A DNA stretch of 28,455 nucleotides from assembly GCA_046732465.1 (NCBI GenBank), contig JBKPND010000123.1, forward strand, positions 1-28,455. Reading direction: 5' to 3'. The position numbers and the translations under genes are program-made. Of the stretch, positions 15,443-23,521 are shown piece after piece. Each line of letters begins with the position of its first letter. Position 1 is the first letter of the stretch. This DNA is from DASUPK01 sp046732465. GTDB taxonomy: Bacteria > Actinomycetota > Thermoleophilia > Solirubrobacterales > 70-9. The notes below the pieces were generated by a model that was not told the DNA's origin, searched no databases, and saw only the letters and a list, made by a program, of their open reading frames with translations.

Positions 15443-16644
15443 CCCTTTCGGCCCATCGCCATGCGGTACATGTCCAATAGGCGCGGCGTCACCTCGCTCC
15501 AGTCGTAGCGTGCGGCGAACTCCCGGCCGGCCCGGCTCAGGCTGCGGCGCCGCTCGGGGTCGCCGAGGAGCTTCAGCAGCCCCGCCGCGAACGCGCGAGG
15601 CTCGGCGTCGGCGACCAATGCCGCGTTCGCCTCAGCCAGGTCCTCCGCAAGGTTGACCTCCCGGGAGATCGCCACCGGGCAGCCTGCGGCCAGAGCCTCC
15701 ATGACAGCGATCCCGAAGTTCTCCGTATGCGACGAGAGGGCCCAGACATCCGCCGCCGACAGCGCGGCGAGCCGATCACGGCCATAGAGCCCGCCGATGA
15801 AGTCCACCCGCGAGCCGATTCCGAGGAGGTCGGCGAGCCGCTGCAATCCTGGCCTCTGCCCGCCGTCGTCGGGGCCCACCACGGCAAGCCGCGCAGGCTG
15901 GCGCTCCAGAACATGGGCAAATGACCTGAGCAGCACGTCGAGGCCCTTCTTCTCGGTGACCCTCCCAAGGAAGACGACAAGTGGCCCCGAGTAGCCCCCC
16001 AGGTGCCGCTCGCGAAGCTCCTCCGGAGGGGGCAGGCTGCCGAAGTCAGCCGTGTTGATGGCGCACGGCACAATCGCCCGGGGAACCTCGGGGGCGATGT
16101 CCGCGATCAGCCTCATCTCGGCACCGGTCGTGACGTGAATCAGGGCGGCGCCCTCGAGCATCGCTCGGTGCCAGAGGGCGCTCGTCACAGCCTTGCGGAG
16201 ACGCCCGCGTCGCCGCAGGTAGGGGTCGAGGCTGCCGTGCGGGGAGACGATGTAGGGCACCTGGGCCTCACGGGCAGCGCGGAAGGCCGCGTACTGGGGG
16301 TATTGCCAGAGATTGTGGATGTGCACGACGTCGGAGGCCGGCACCTCGGTGCGGAGGGCCCGGGTCATCGCCGGTGAGCGCGCGAGCCGTCGCGGGAAGC
16401 GGGCCGGGAAGAGCTCGAAATCCGTGGGCGCCAGCGATGGATGCAGCTCGTCCGGGCGAATGGATCGCTGCCGCTGCATCCAACCCCATGGAGCGAGGGC
16501 GAGGTCCGTCGCGAATAGACGGGCTTGACCTCCGGCACGCGAGGTGGCCACGGCTGCTTCGGCGGCAAAGGTGGTCGCACCGCCGGTTCGCACGGAGGCC
16601 CCGACAACGACGTTCAGAATTCTCACCGGCGGGGCTCCGATCAC
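15346..16644 (-). CDS. GT4 glycosyltransferase
   Basis: GT-B retaining glycosyltransferase of 432 aa. The N-domain begins VRILNVVVGASVRTGGATTF, and DVVHIHNLWQYP (105-116) and SPHGSLDPYLRRRG (134-147) line the acceptor side. The donor domain has FLGRVTEKKGLD (225-236; Arg228, Lys232/233) and HTENFGIAVMEALAAGCPV with the EX7E pair Glu308/Glu316. It probably extends the repeat unit at the inner membrane face. The GTG at 16644 overlaps the upstream polymerase/ligase stop (GTGA). The alternative GTG at 16626 follows GGAG by 8 bp and gives the usual MRIL start. The basic C-terminal 30 residues after MGRKGQRRR are unusual and lie antisense to the GT2 relic, so the tail may be a read-through extension. 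Confidence 0.9.
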   Translation of the reverse strand: MIGAPPVRILNVVVGASVRTGGATTFAAEAAVATSRAGGQARLFATDLALAPWGWMQRQRSIRPDELHPSLAPTDFELFPARFPRRLARSPAMTRALRTEVPASDVVHIHNLWQYPQYAAFRAAREAQVPYIVSPHGSLDPYLRRRGRLRKAVTSALWHRAMLEGAALIHVTTGAEMRLIADIAPEVPRAIVPCAINTADFGSLPPPEELRERHLGGYSGPLVVFLGRVTEKKGLDVLLRSFAHVLERQPARLAVVGPDDGGQRPGLQRLADLLGIGSRVDFIGGLYGRDRLAALSAADVWALSSHTENFGIAVMEALAAGCPVAISREVNLAEDLAEANAALVADAEPRAFAAGLLKLLGDPERRRSLSRAGREFAARYDWSEVTPRLLDMYRMAMGRKGQRRRAFKSARRLRLGRSAAGLPRKKRNALRM

Positions 16645-18221
16645 CCTGGGGCGAGCGTGGGAGGAGCCGTGGCTCGGAGCGGGGGCCGGCTACGCCGGCC
16701 GGCTCGGCTCGGGGCGGTCTCCGGCAGGCCTTCGCGTCGCAGGCGCCACGCGAGCAGCATCACCGCCGTGAACCAGCCGTACTGCTGCAGGACGAACGGG
16801 GTGGTCATCGCGTTGACGAGGAACGCGATGAACGCCGCAATGATCGACAGCCCGATCAACATATCGGTCTGATCCCCGGCACCCAGGGTCCGCCAGGCTC
16901 CCTGGAGGAGCGTCCAGACAACGATCAGGATCCCCACCAGGCCGAAGATTCCTGCCTGGTACCAAACCGATATCGGGCCGCCGTGTACCTGGTACGAAGC
17001 GATGGTGCCGTGGCTGATCACGTTGACCGACGATCCGCCGGAGTCGAGGCCCTTCCCGACTATCGGGTTGGACTCGATTCTTGGCCAGGCTCGACGCACG
17101 ATTTTCAGGCGGATCGTGCCGCTGCCCGAGTCCGGCGACACGCCGTTCCTGGTCACGTCCTCAAACCGCTTGGCGGGTGATGTCACCGCCCCACCAGCGA
17201 GCGTGAGGCCTGCGATCGAGACCGCGAGGGCGACGACCACGGCCAACCGCCCGGGCGCTCGCACCGCGGGGGCAAGAAGCCAGACCAGGATCGCAATCAG
17301 TCCGGCGAACATCGCGCCGACCGACGCCGAGAGGATCACGCCGATCGCGGTGAGACCCAGCAGGCACCACCTGATTGGTCTCATTCGCCAGCCCCCAGGC
17401 CGGCTGGGGCCCGGAAGGCGGGTGGTCGCCAGCATCAGGGCGGGAATCAGGGCGATCGCGCAGGCGGCACCGAGGTCGTTGGGATGATCCGTCAGACCGG
17501 TTGCCCGACTGCCCTCCAGCGCCCCTCCGAGCAATGAGATGCCCATCACCTGGAGCAGCGCAGCGAATCCATTCAGGGCAGACGAGAACGTCCAGCAGCC
17601 GAGCGCGACGATGACCTGCTGCCGAGTCCGGAGCACCGTGGCTCCCGTCCAGACCCAGAGCAGGAACACGTAGATCCCCTGTAGCGTCTGGCTGGCCGAG
17701 CTCGTCGTAGATTCGGCCCCGATCGAGCTGATGGCCCCTCCGAGCGCGAAGATCGCCACCCCGATGATCAGACCCTGCGGGACCCGCGCGCTCGGTCTTC
17801 CCGCCAGGACCGCGATGCCTGTCACCCCGAGGGCGAGGAGAAAGAAGATCTCGCTCACCGTTAGCCCGGCGGCCGGCCGCCAAGACGCCTCGGTGAGCGT
17901 CAGCGAGCCGAGATAGAACAGGATTCGAGGGATCCTGAGGATTCGATCGGATGCCGGCGTATCGGCCTCGTCAGTGAATCGGCCGATCTCCCCGCTGGCG
18001 AACTTCCCGGTCCTCAGCTGCGGCCGGTTCGGAGAGGGACGCGAGCGAAGCGAGCGGCGGAAGAGCAGCGCGGCCAATAGACCGAGCCCGAGTACTCCGA
18101 GCCCCACGGTACCCACTAGTGGGAGCGCCCCAGCCGCCAGGCCAAGCAGCACTGCGACAGCAGCCGAGCCGGTGGTGAGGGCTAGGGCAGCCATGCCGCT
18201 GCTGCTGATGGCCCTGTGCAC
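16641..18221 (-). CDS. O-antigen polymerase/ligase (Wzy/WaaL-like)
   Basis: Polytopic membrane protein of 526 aa with about 12 hydrophobic segments. The O-antigen ligase family signature is visible: GLTDHPNDLGAACAIALIPA in the middle, and near the C-terminus a long outer loop with RIESNPIVGKGLDSGG and VHGGPISVWYQAGIFGLVGI, whose His is typical of the catalytic loop. It should polymerise lipid-linked repeat units or transfer the chain to an acceptor; sequence alone does not separate Wzy from ligase. A cytoplasmic insert of about 55 residues rich in Arg/Ser/Pro sits after TM2. The start is GTG 18221 (ATG 18194 is possible), 11 bp after the upstream GT4 stop. The stop overlaps the next glycosyltransferase start, giving a three-gene operon. 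Confidence 0.85.
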   Translation of the reverse strand: MHRAISSSGMAALALTTGSAAVAVLLGLAAGALPLVGTVGLGVLGLGLLAALLFRRSLRSRPSPNRPQLRTGKFASGEIGRFTDEADTPASDRILRIPRILFYLGSLTLTEASWRPAAGLTVSEIFFLLALGVTGIAVLAGRPSARVPQGLIIGVAIFALGGAISSIGAESTTSSASQTLQGIYVFLLWVWTGATVLRTRQQVIVALGCWTFSSALNGFAALLQVMGISLLGGALEGSRATGLTDHPNDLGAACAIALIPALMLATTRLPGPSRPGGWRMRPIRWCLLGLTAIGVILSASVGAMFAGLIAILVWLLAPAVRAPGRLAVVVALAVSIAGLTLAGGAVTSPAKRFEDVTRNGVSPDSGSGTIRLKIVRRAWPRIESNPIVGKGLDSGGSSVNVISHGTIASYQVHGGPISVWYQAGIFGLVGILIVVWTLLQGAWRTLGAGDQTDMLIGLSIIAAFIAFLVNAMTTPFVLQQYGWFTAVMLLAWRLRREGLPETAPSRAGRRSRPPLRATAPPTLAPG

Positions 18222-18232
18222 GGTCTAGAAGG

Positions 18233-19357
18233 TTATGGCCTATTCCGCTGCGGAGCCCCGGTCCGAGTCTCCAATGCCGCTGCGATGCGGACCGCGACGT
18301 GGTCCCAGGTCAGGCTCTCCGCAACCCGGCGGGGACCGCGCGCGGCGAGCGAGCCGGCGAGCTCGTCGTCGGTCAGCAGCCTGATCAGCGCCTCCGCCAG
18401 CTCGCCGGCGTCGCCGGGCGGCACCAGCAGGCCGGCTCGGCCCTCGTCCAGGATCTCCGGTATCGACTGCACCGCGGACCCGATGCAGGGGATCCCGTGG
18501 GCCATTGCCTCGATCAGCACGAGCCCATAGGGCTCGTAGAGCGACGGCAGGCAGAACGCCCTGGCCCGCCGGTAGAGGTTGGCGAGCTCTCGGCGGTCTT
18601 GGATCTTGCCGTAGCCGGTCACCCCCGGGACCTCGAAGTCCCGCGCCGGCCCGACGATGCTCAAAGTCGCACCGGCCACCCGCTTGCGCACCAGGTCGAA
18701 GGCCTCGAGCAGGACCCGGCCCCCCTTTCGCTCGAAGTCTCGCCCGATGAACAGGATCGAGGGCTCGTCCGTGAGCTTCTGTGGCGTCGGCGGGTGGTCG
18801 TAGGGCAGCCCGCCGCCGACCACGCTGATCCGCGATCCCTCCACGCCGTAGTCGGCACCGAGGGAATCGCGAGCCGGCTTGCCCATCACGAGCAGGTGGG
18901 CCGCGTTCTCGTACATCGAGCGCTCCACGGACAGCAACGTGTCCCGCTCGCCTGCCGAAAACGGCATCCATGCCGGCCAGCCCGTCTCCGCCATCAAGCG
19001 CGTCTGGTCTACGTAGATCGCGTACGGGCGCGGCTGTCCGGAGACCCAGCCGTGCACCTGAAGCGCGAGATCGAACTCTGCGAACACCCGGGCGGCTCTT
19101 CTGCGCAGATTCCTGGAGAGCACGCGATGGGAGAGCCGGCTGGTGTGAAACCTCGCTGTCCAGTTCGGTCGCGAGGGACGAAAGGTGGCGGCGGCGACCG
19201 CAGCCCGCTGGGCGCCATGCATGCCGAAGTCGACGCGATCGACGACGTCGAAGCGACGGTCGAGGGCCACTAGCAGGTGGCGAGCGACCCCGGAGAGGGC
19301 CGTGTCGGGGTCCCCCTCGACCAAGCCCAGGATGCGGAGCGGTGGAGGCTCGGCCAT
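18233..19357 (-). CDS. GT4 glycosyltransferase
   Basis: GT-B glycosyltransferase of 374 aa from the ATG at 19357, chosen because it begins MAEPPPLRILGLVEGDP, just before the first Rossmann strand. An in-frame ORF extends upstream but overlaps the divergent sulfotransferase. Donor-domain motifs are ILFIGRDFERKGG (201-213), LPSLYEPYGLVLIEAMAHGIP with Glu275/Glu283 as the EX7E pair, and AGLLVPPGDAGELAEAL. The N-domain contains ALQVHGWVSGQPRPYAIYVDQT, where many such enzymes have HxH or HSH, and RSMYENAAHLLVMGKPARDSL. It is the first gene of the operon with the polymerase/ligase and the GT4 at 15346-16644. Sugar specificity is not readable. Confidence 0.9.
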   Translation of the reverse strand: MAEPPPLRILGLVEGDPDTALSGVARHLLVALDRRFDVVDRVDFGMHGAQRAAVAAATFRPSRPNWTARFHTSRLSHRVLSRNLRRRAARVFAEFDLALQVHGWVSGQPRPYAIYVDQTRLMAETGWPAWMPFSAGERDTLLSVERSMYENAAHLLVMGKPARDSLGADYGVEGSRISVVGGGLPYDHPPTPQKLTDEPSILFIGRDFERKGGRVLLEAFDLVRKRVAGATLSIVGPARDFEVPGVTGYGKIQDRRELANLYRRARAFCLPSLYEPYGLVLIEAMAHGIPCIGSAVQSIPEILDEGRAGLLVPPGDAGELAEALIRLLTDDELAGSLAARGPRRVAESLTWDHVAVRIAAALETRTGAPQRNRP

Positions 19358-19391
19358 CGGCGCCAAGCTAGCATTGCCATCCGCCGCGCTC

Positions 19392-20249
19392 GTGCCCGAC
19401 GAACTGCTTCCAACCTTCTTCGTGATCGGGGCCGCCAAGTGCGGCACCACCAGCTTGCACTTCTATCTCGACCAGCATCCCGAGGTCTCGATGTCGGTCC
19501 TGAAGGAGCCACACGTCTTCGCCGACTCTCGCTCGCTCGACGAAAGCCCCGATTACCGGGGACTCTTCAAGCCTGGACCGTCGGTCCGGGGCGAGTCATC
19601 CACCGGCTACAGCCGCTATCCGGCGGAGGGGGACGCGGCGGCAGCGATCGGCGCCGCGGTCCCCGACGCGAAGCTGATCTACCTGGTCGGCCACCCGGTC
19701 GAGCGGATCGTCTCCGATTACGCGCAGCAGGTCTCGGTCGGCGTGGAGCCGCTCTCGCTCGAGGAGGCCCTCATCGACTTCGACGACCCCGGCAACTTCT
19801 ACGTGTGCGCCAGTCGCTACGCGATGCAGATTGAGAACTACCTGAGGTACTTCGACCTCTCCCAGATCCTCGTGCTGGAGCAGTGGCGACTTCGGCACGA
19901 GCGCCGCGCCGTGCTCAGAGAGGTGTTCTCCTTTCTGGGGGTCGATTCGCGCTTCCAGTCCCCCGGGTTCCGTGCGGAGATCGCGACTCGAGAGGACCAC
20001 GTCCGTCACGACGGCCTGCTCTGGAAGCTCCGCTCATCCCGGTTGGGCGCCGCCTACCGGCGGCTGCCGCTGGGCCCGCGGCTGCGGCTGACGCGGACGC
20101 TGAGGCGTCGCACCGGCGGTGTCCGGCGGCCCGAGCTGGACCCCGAGCGGCTTGCGGCCCTCAATGAGTTGCTCATTCCGGAGATGGGGCGCCTTCGGGA
20201 GCTCACCGGGAAGCGGCTGGGGCACCTGCCCGGCGCGACTCCTGCGTGA
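19392..20249 (+). CDS. Sulfotransferase (PAPS-dependent, Sulfotransfer_1/NDST-like)
   Basis: Cytoplasmic enzyme expected to move sulfate from PAPS to a sugar hydroxyl or amine, 285 aa from GTG 19392. The 5'-phosphosulfate loop is FFVIGAAKCGTTSLHFYL (9-26, Lys16). KEPHVFA (38-44) follows, as in heparan-sulfate NDST-like bacterial members. The 3'-phosphate motif is VGHPVERIVSDYAQQ, with Arg105 and Ser108; the usual RDP is GHP here. The C-terminus ends with LNELLIPEMGRLRELTG. The start is placed at the GTG because the frame upstream overlaps the divergent GT4; a TTG at 19374 is possible. Only 34 bp separate the two divergent genes. The last 47 bp overlap the 3' end of the GT2-FkbM gene. Its position suggests a sulfated polysaccharide. 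Confidence 0.87.
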   Translation: MPDELLPTFFVIGAAKCGTTSLHFYLDQHPEVSMSVLKEPHVFADSRSLDESPDYRGLFKPGPSVRGESSTGYSRYPAEGDAAAAIGAAVPDAKLIYLVGHPVERIVSDYAQQVSVGVEPLSLEEALIDFDDPGNFYVCASRYAMQIENYLRYFDLSQILVLEQWRLRHERRAVLREVFSFLGVDSRFQSPGFRAEIATREDHVRHDGLLWKLRSSRLGAAYRRLPLGPRLRLTRTLRRRTGGVRRPELDPERLAALNELLIPEMGRLRELTGKRLGHLPGATPA

Positions 20250-21966
20250 CCTCTCTCGCCGGGGTGAAGATCACCTCACCGCCCACACCGCCAGCGGGGG
20301 CATCGGCCTTGTAGCCCAGGCCCTTCATGTACTCGAGGATCTCGTTCGCCCGCTCACCCGGGCGATGCGGGATCACCTCGACCACGACATGCGGCCCGCC
20401 GGCGGCGAGCGTATCGCGTGCGCCCTCCAGCACCTCGAGCTCGCCACCCTCGGCATCGACCTTGATCACGCTGATTCTCGCCGGATCGATCTCGTGCTCG
20501 GCCACGTAGCTGTCGAGCGTCTGAATCGGGACGCTGGTCCAGTTGCTGAACTCCTTGACTTCCTTGGTCGAGGACCAGCCGATCCTCTCGTGGATGCCGA
20601 ACCGGGCAGTGCCGGCATGATCGCCCAGGGCCAGCAGGTTGGCTTTGATCCAATGCATGGAGTTGCGAGAGATGTTCTCCCTGAGTCGCCGATGAGCGCG
20701 GGGGTCCGGATCGAACGCGTGGACCGCTCCGCCGGGGCCCGTGCGCCTCGCCATCAGCAGCGAGAAGTAGCCGAGCATGTGGCCGACGTCGAGAGCGACG
20801 CTCCCGGCAGACACCTCTCTCGCGATCAACCTCGTGATCCGGGGCTCGTGGAACCCCATCAGCATCGCCACCTGGAAGAGGTCACTGGGATCGACGCGCA
20901 GGACGATGCCCAGGGGGGTTCGGTAGGACACCCCAGGATCGATCGACCTCCTCGCGATCAGCGCCGCTACACGCGTCCGCCCCTTGAAGGCCGGAAGGTG
21001 CCGTGTGATCGCCCAGGCGCGCAGGCCGAGCGGCAGCCGCCTGTGTCCCGCTTCCGCTTGAAGCTGGCCAAGCCGCCCCATGTGGTAGTCGCGCCAGCCG
21101 CGGAGCACGGCCCGCACGCTCGCCAGCTTTCGGTCCGAGCGGCGGGCATGGGCGAGGAAGACGGCAACGAAGCCCGCCTCGAACGCCGCCCTGCGCATCG
21201 GCCCGGGCTTCTGGTACCTGCGGGAGATGTGCAGCCCATTGCGCAGGCAGTAGTAGGAGGTGAGCGGTGAGAACTCGCCCCCGCTCGCCGCTGAGACGTG
21301 GTGCCGAACCTTCGCGCCGGAGACCACCGAGACGCCGAATCCCGCTCGGGTCGCTCGAGCCGAGTACTCGACATCCTCGGCCTGTAGGAAGAGAGCCTCC
21401 TCGAGGAGGCCGATTTTCTCGAACAACTCTCGCGCGACGAACACCGCGGCCCCGGTGGCCACCCCCGTCGGGTGGACTCCGTCGAACTGTCCGACGTCCC
21501 GCTCACCCCGTCCGTGATAGGCGCCGTTGTAGATCCTCGCCGGGTCCCATTCGGAGCCCGCGTACCAGATCTGATCGGGCGGATCCGCGTAGTAGATCAG
21601 CGGACAGAGGATGCGCGTCGCGCCCTCGTCCTCAGCCGCCTCGACCAGCCGCCGGATGCAGTCCGGTGCGACGGTCGCATCGTTGTTGAGCAGGAAGACG
21701 TAGTCACAGCCCCGTTCCAGCGCGTGGCGGATGCCCACGTTGCATCCTCCGGGGAAGCCGAGGTTTGCGCTGTTCTCGATCAGCGTCACCTCGGGCGCCT
21801 CACTGCGGATGGCGGCGACGCTGTCGTCCTCCGAGTGGTTGTCGACGACGACGATCTCCGTTTCGGGCCAGTCGCTGGCGCGCAGGGACTCGATGCAGGC
21901 CAGGGTCAGATCGCGGCCGTTGTAGGAGAGGATCACGACCGCGACGCGGGGTCGGGCGCCGGTCAC
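20203..21966 (-). CDS. GT2 glycosyltransferase - FkbM methyltransferase fusion
   Basis: Two-domain protein of 587 aa. The N-terminal GT2 (GT-A) domain covers about 6-250: VVILSYNGRDL, VVVDNHSEDDS, NSANLGFPGGCNVGIR, metal motif NND (94-96), TGAAVFVAREL and the AEDVE box (197-201). A basic linker (about 250-345) joins a SAM-dependent FkbM domain (about 350-560): LDVGHMLGYFSLL (392-404, motif I), VHAFDPDPRAHRRLREN, and IKVDAEGGELEVLEGA (501-516). The likely job is to add a sugar and O-methylate it, or a neighbouring sugar, in the cytoplasm. The GTG start overlaps the upstream GT4 stop (GTGA). The 3' end overlaps the convergent sulfotransferase gene by 47 bp. Both domains look catalytically complete. 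Confidence 0.92.
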   Translation of the reverse strand: MTGARPRVAVVILSYNGRDLTLACIESLRASDWPETEIVVVDNHSEDDSVAAIRSEAPEVTLIENSANLGFPGGCNVGIRHALERGCDYVFLLNNDATVAPDCIRRLVEAAEDEGATRILCPLIYYADPPDQIWYAGSEWDPARIYNGAYHGRGERDVGQFDGVHPTGVATGAAVFVARELFEKIGLLEEALFLQAEDVEYSARATRAGFGVSVVSGAKVRHHVSAASGGEFSPLTSYYCLRNGLHISRRYQKPGPMRRAAFEAGFVAVFLAHARRSDRKLASVRAVLRGWRDYHMGRLGQLQAEAGHRRLPLGLRAWAITRHLPAFKGRTRVAALIARRSIDPGVSYRTPLGIVLRVDPSDLFQVAMLMGFHEPRITRLIAREVSAGSVALDVGHMLGYFSLLMARRTGPGGAVHAFDPDPRAHRRLRENISRNSMHWIKANLLALGDHAGTARFGIHERIGWSSTKEVKEFSNWTSVPIQTLDSYVAEHEIDPARISVIKVDAEGGELEVLEGARDTLAAGGPHVVVEVIPHRPGERANEILEYMKGLGYKADAPAGGVGGEVIFTPAREVTQESRRAGAPAASR

Positions 21967-23324
21967 GCTCCGTCGGGCGGTGCTGAGCCTTCGGCGGGCA
22001 CGCTCAAAGTATGACGGCGCCCGGTGGCCAGCCGAGCGTAGACCTGGGCGAGGGCGTCGCCGTAGGCGGACTGGCGGTGTGACGCCGCGATCAGCTCCGC
22101 GTTGCGGTTGCCGATCTCCGCGATCCGCTCGCGGTCCGCGTCGGCGGCGACGATGGCCTCGGCGAGCGCCTCAGCATCGCCGGCGGGGACGAGGGCCCCG
22201 TGCAGCCCGTCCTCCACGATCGACCCGGCGTTCGGCGTGGTGATCACGTAACAGCCGCAGGCGAGGGCCTCGAAGACGGCCCGGGCGGACCCCTCCAGGT
22301 AGCTCGGGAAGACGAAGACGCCGCGGGCGATCATTTGCGCCTTGATGTCGGGTCGCGACAGTCGGCCGAGGGCCTGGACACGCGGATCCGTGAAAAAGGC
22401 GCGGTGCGAAGCGGCGATCGCGGGCTCGGCCGGACCGGCCACCACCAGCTCCCACTCGATTCGGTCGCCGACGAGCCGCATGGCGTCGATCAGGGTCTCG
22501 GCGCCCTTGGGCCGCGAGAAGACGGATGCGTAGAGCAGCGGGAGGGGTCCTCTCGGAACCGTCCGCCGGGGGGTGGGCGCCTGCCGGGCCCAGAAGAAGT
22601 TCTCGTCGATCGCCAGGTTGGCGACGTGGACCTGCTCCCGGCTCCATCCGGCTCGGACGAAGGTGTCCCTGACGAACTCGGAGCACACGACTACCGCATC
22701 GGAGCGATCGAGATCCTCCAGCGCGGCCCTGGAGATCCCGTCCGGGGGAGGAGGGAGGGGGGCGTCGGGGTCCGGCATCCGGCCGCGGTTTTCGATCAGG
22801 GTGCCGAGGAGCCGAGGATGCACGGTCGCCTGGTCGCAGAGCGTCAGCATCCCGAGATCACGCGCCCTATCGATGGAGCTCCCGCCGAAGCCCGCGCGGA
22901 AGTGGAAGATCCGCGCCCCTTGCGCGCGGGCGAGCGCGCGAGCCGCCATTCGCCCGTAGAGGCGGAAGGTGGCGACGGCAAGCCCCTCGGAGAGCCGGCC
23001 GAGGAGAGGGACGCGGGCGAGCGCGCGCGCGAGCTGCTCCAGGAGCTCGGGCAGGAAGAGGACTTGCACGCGCTCGAGGGGAATGCCCTCGTCTCTGTGC
23101 TCGAGGTGGCGAAGGCGGGCGGGGCCCCGCACGCGAAGCGCGCGCAGCAGGCGGCGAACCGCCGGCGTCGGATACGCGCCCGTCACCAACAGCTTGAGGA
23201 AGCCGCGGTTGTTCGCCTCGCGAGCGGCCGTGGCCAGGTGCATCTTGTGGAAGCCGTTAGAGACGGCGACGCCGAGGTCTGGGGGCTGCTCGCGCATCCT
23301 GATTCGAGGATCTCTATACCGCAT
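21963..23324 (-). CDS. GT4 glycosyltransferase
   Basis: GT-B glycosyltransferase of 453 aa. The N-domain has VAVSNGFHKMHLATAAREA, then a helix-rich stretch and IFHFRAGFGGSSIDRARDLGM; VVVCSEFVRDTFVRAGW follows at about 211-227. The donor domain carries LLYASVFSRPKGAETLIDAM (263-282; Arg271, Lys273) and FVFPSYLEGSARAVFEALACG, whose Glu344/Glu352 form the EX7E pair. Two starts are possible, ATG 23324 or ATG 23297 (MREQPPDLG); neither has a strong Shine-Dalgarno. It leads a two-gene minus-strand unit with the GT2-FkbM fusion (GTGA junction). About 200 bp upstream, to 23521, hold no convincing gene. Confidence 0.88.
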   Translation of the reverse strand: MRYRDPRIRMREQPPDLGVAVSNGFHKMHLATAAREANNRGFLKLLVTGAYPTPAVRRLLRALRVRGPARLRHLEHRDEGIPLERVQVLFLPELLEQLARALARVPLLGRLSEGLAVATFRLYGRMAARALARAQGARIFHFRAGFGGSSIDRARDLGMLTLCDQATVHPRLLGTLIENRGRMPDPDAPLPPPPDGISRAALEDLDRSDAVVVCSEFVRDTFVRAGWSREQVHVANLAIDENFFWARQAPTPRRTVPRGPLPLLYASVFSRPKGAETLIDAMRLVGDRIEWELVVAGPAEPAIAASHRAFFTDPRVQALGRLSRPDIKAQMIARGVFVFPSYLEGSARAVFEALACGCYVITTPNAGSIVEDGLHGALVPAGDAEALAEAIVAADADRERIAEIGNRNAELIAASHRQSAYGDALAQVYARLATGRRHTLSVPAEGSAPPDGA

Positions 23325-23521
23325 CGCAAGGCGCTGCGCGATGCGGCTTGGGAGGCGCGATCCGCCGGAACACCTGCTGCTCGCCCGGCTCGATGCGGAA
23401 CGTGGAGCCGCCGCGTCGCCCTCCGCCGGCTGCCGCAGGCCCGGAGGCCGGCGCCGTGCAACCTGCTCCTGCCGCCGACCGGCCCCGGCGTGCAGACGAT
23501 CCAGGCGCTGGCCGGAGCGCG

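Noticed and set aside
19185..19391. N-terminal extension of the sulfotransferase frame
   Set aside because: It overlaps the 5' end of the divergent GT4 gene, and the added residues look like antisense noise.
23325..23521. Open frames between the GT4 and the HhH gene
   Set aside because: Several short frames exist on both strands, but none has motif, RBS or composition that would support a gene.
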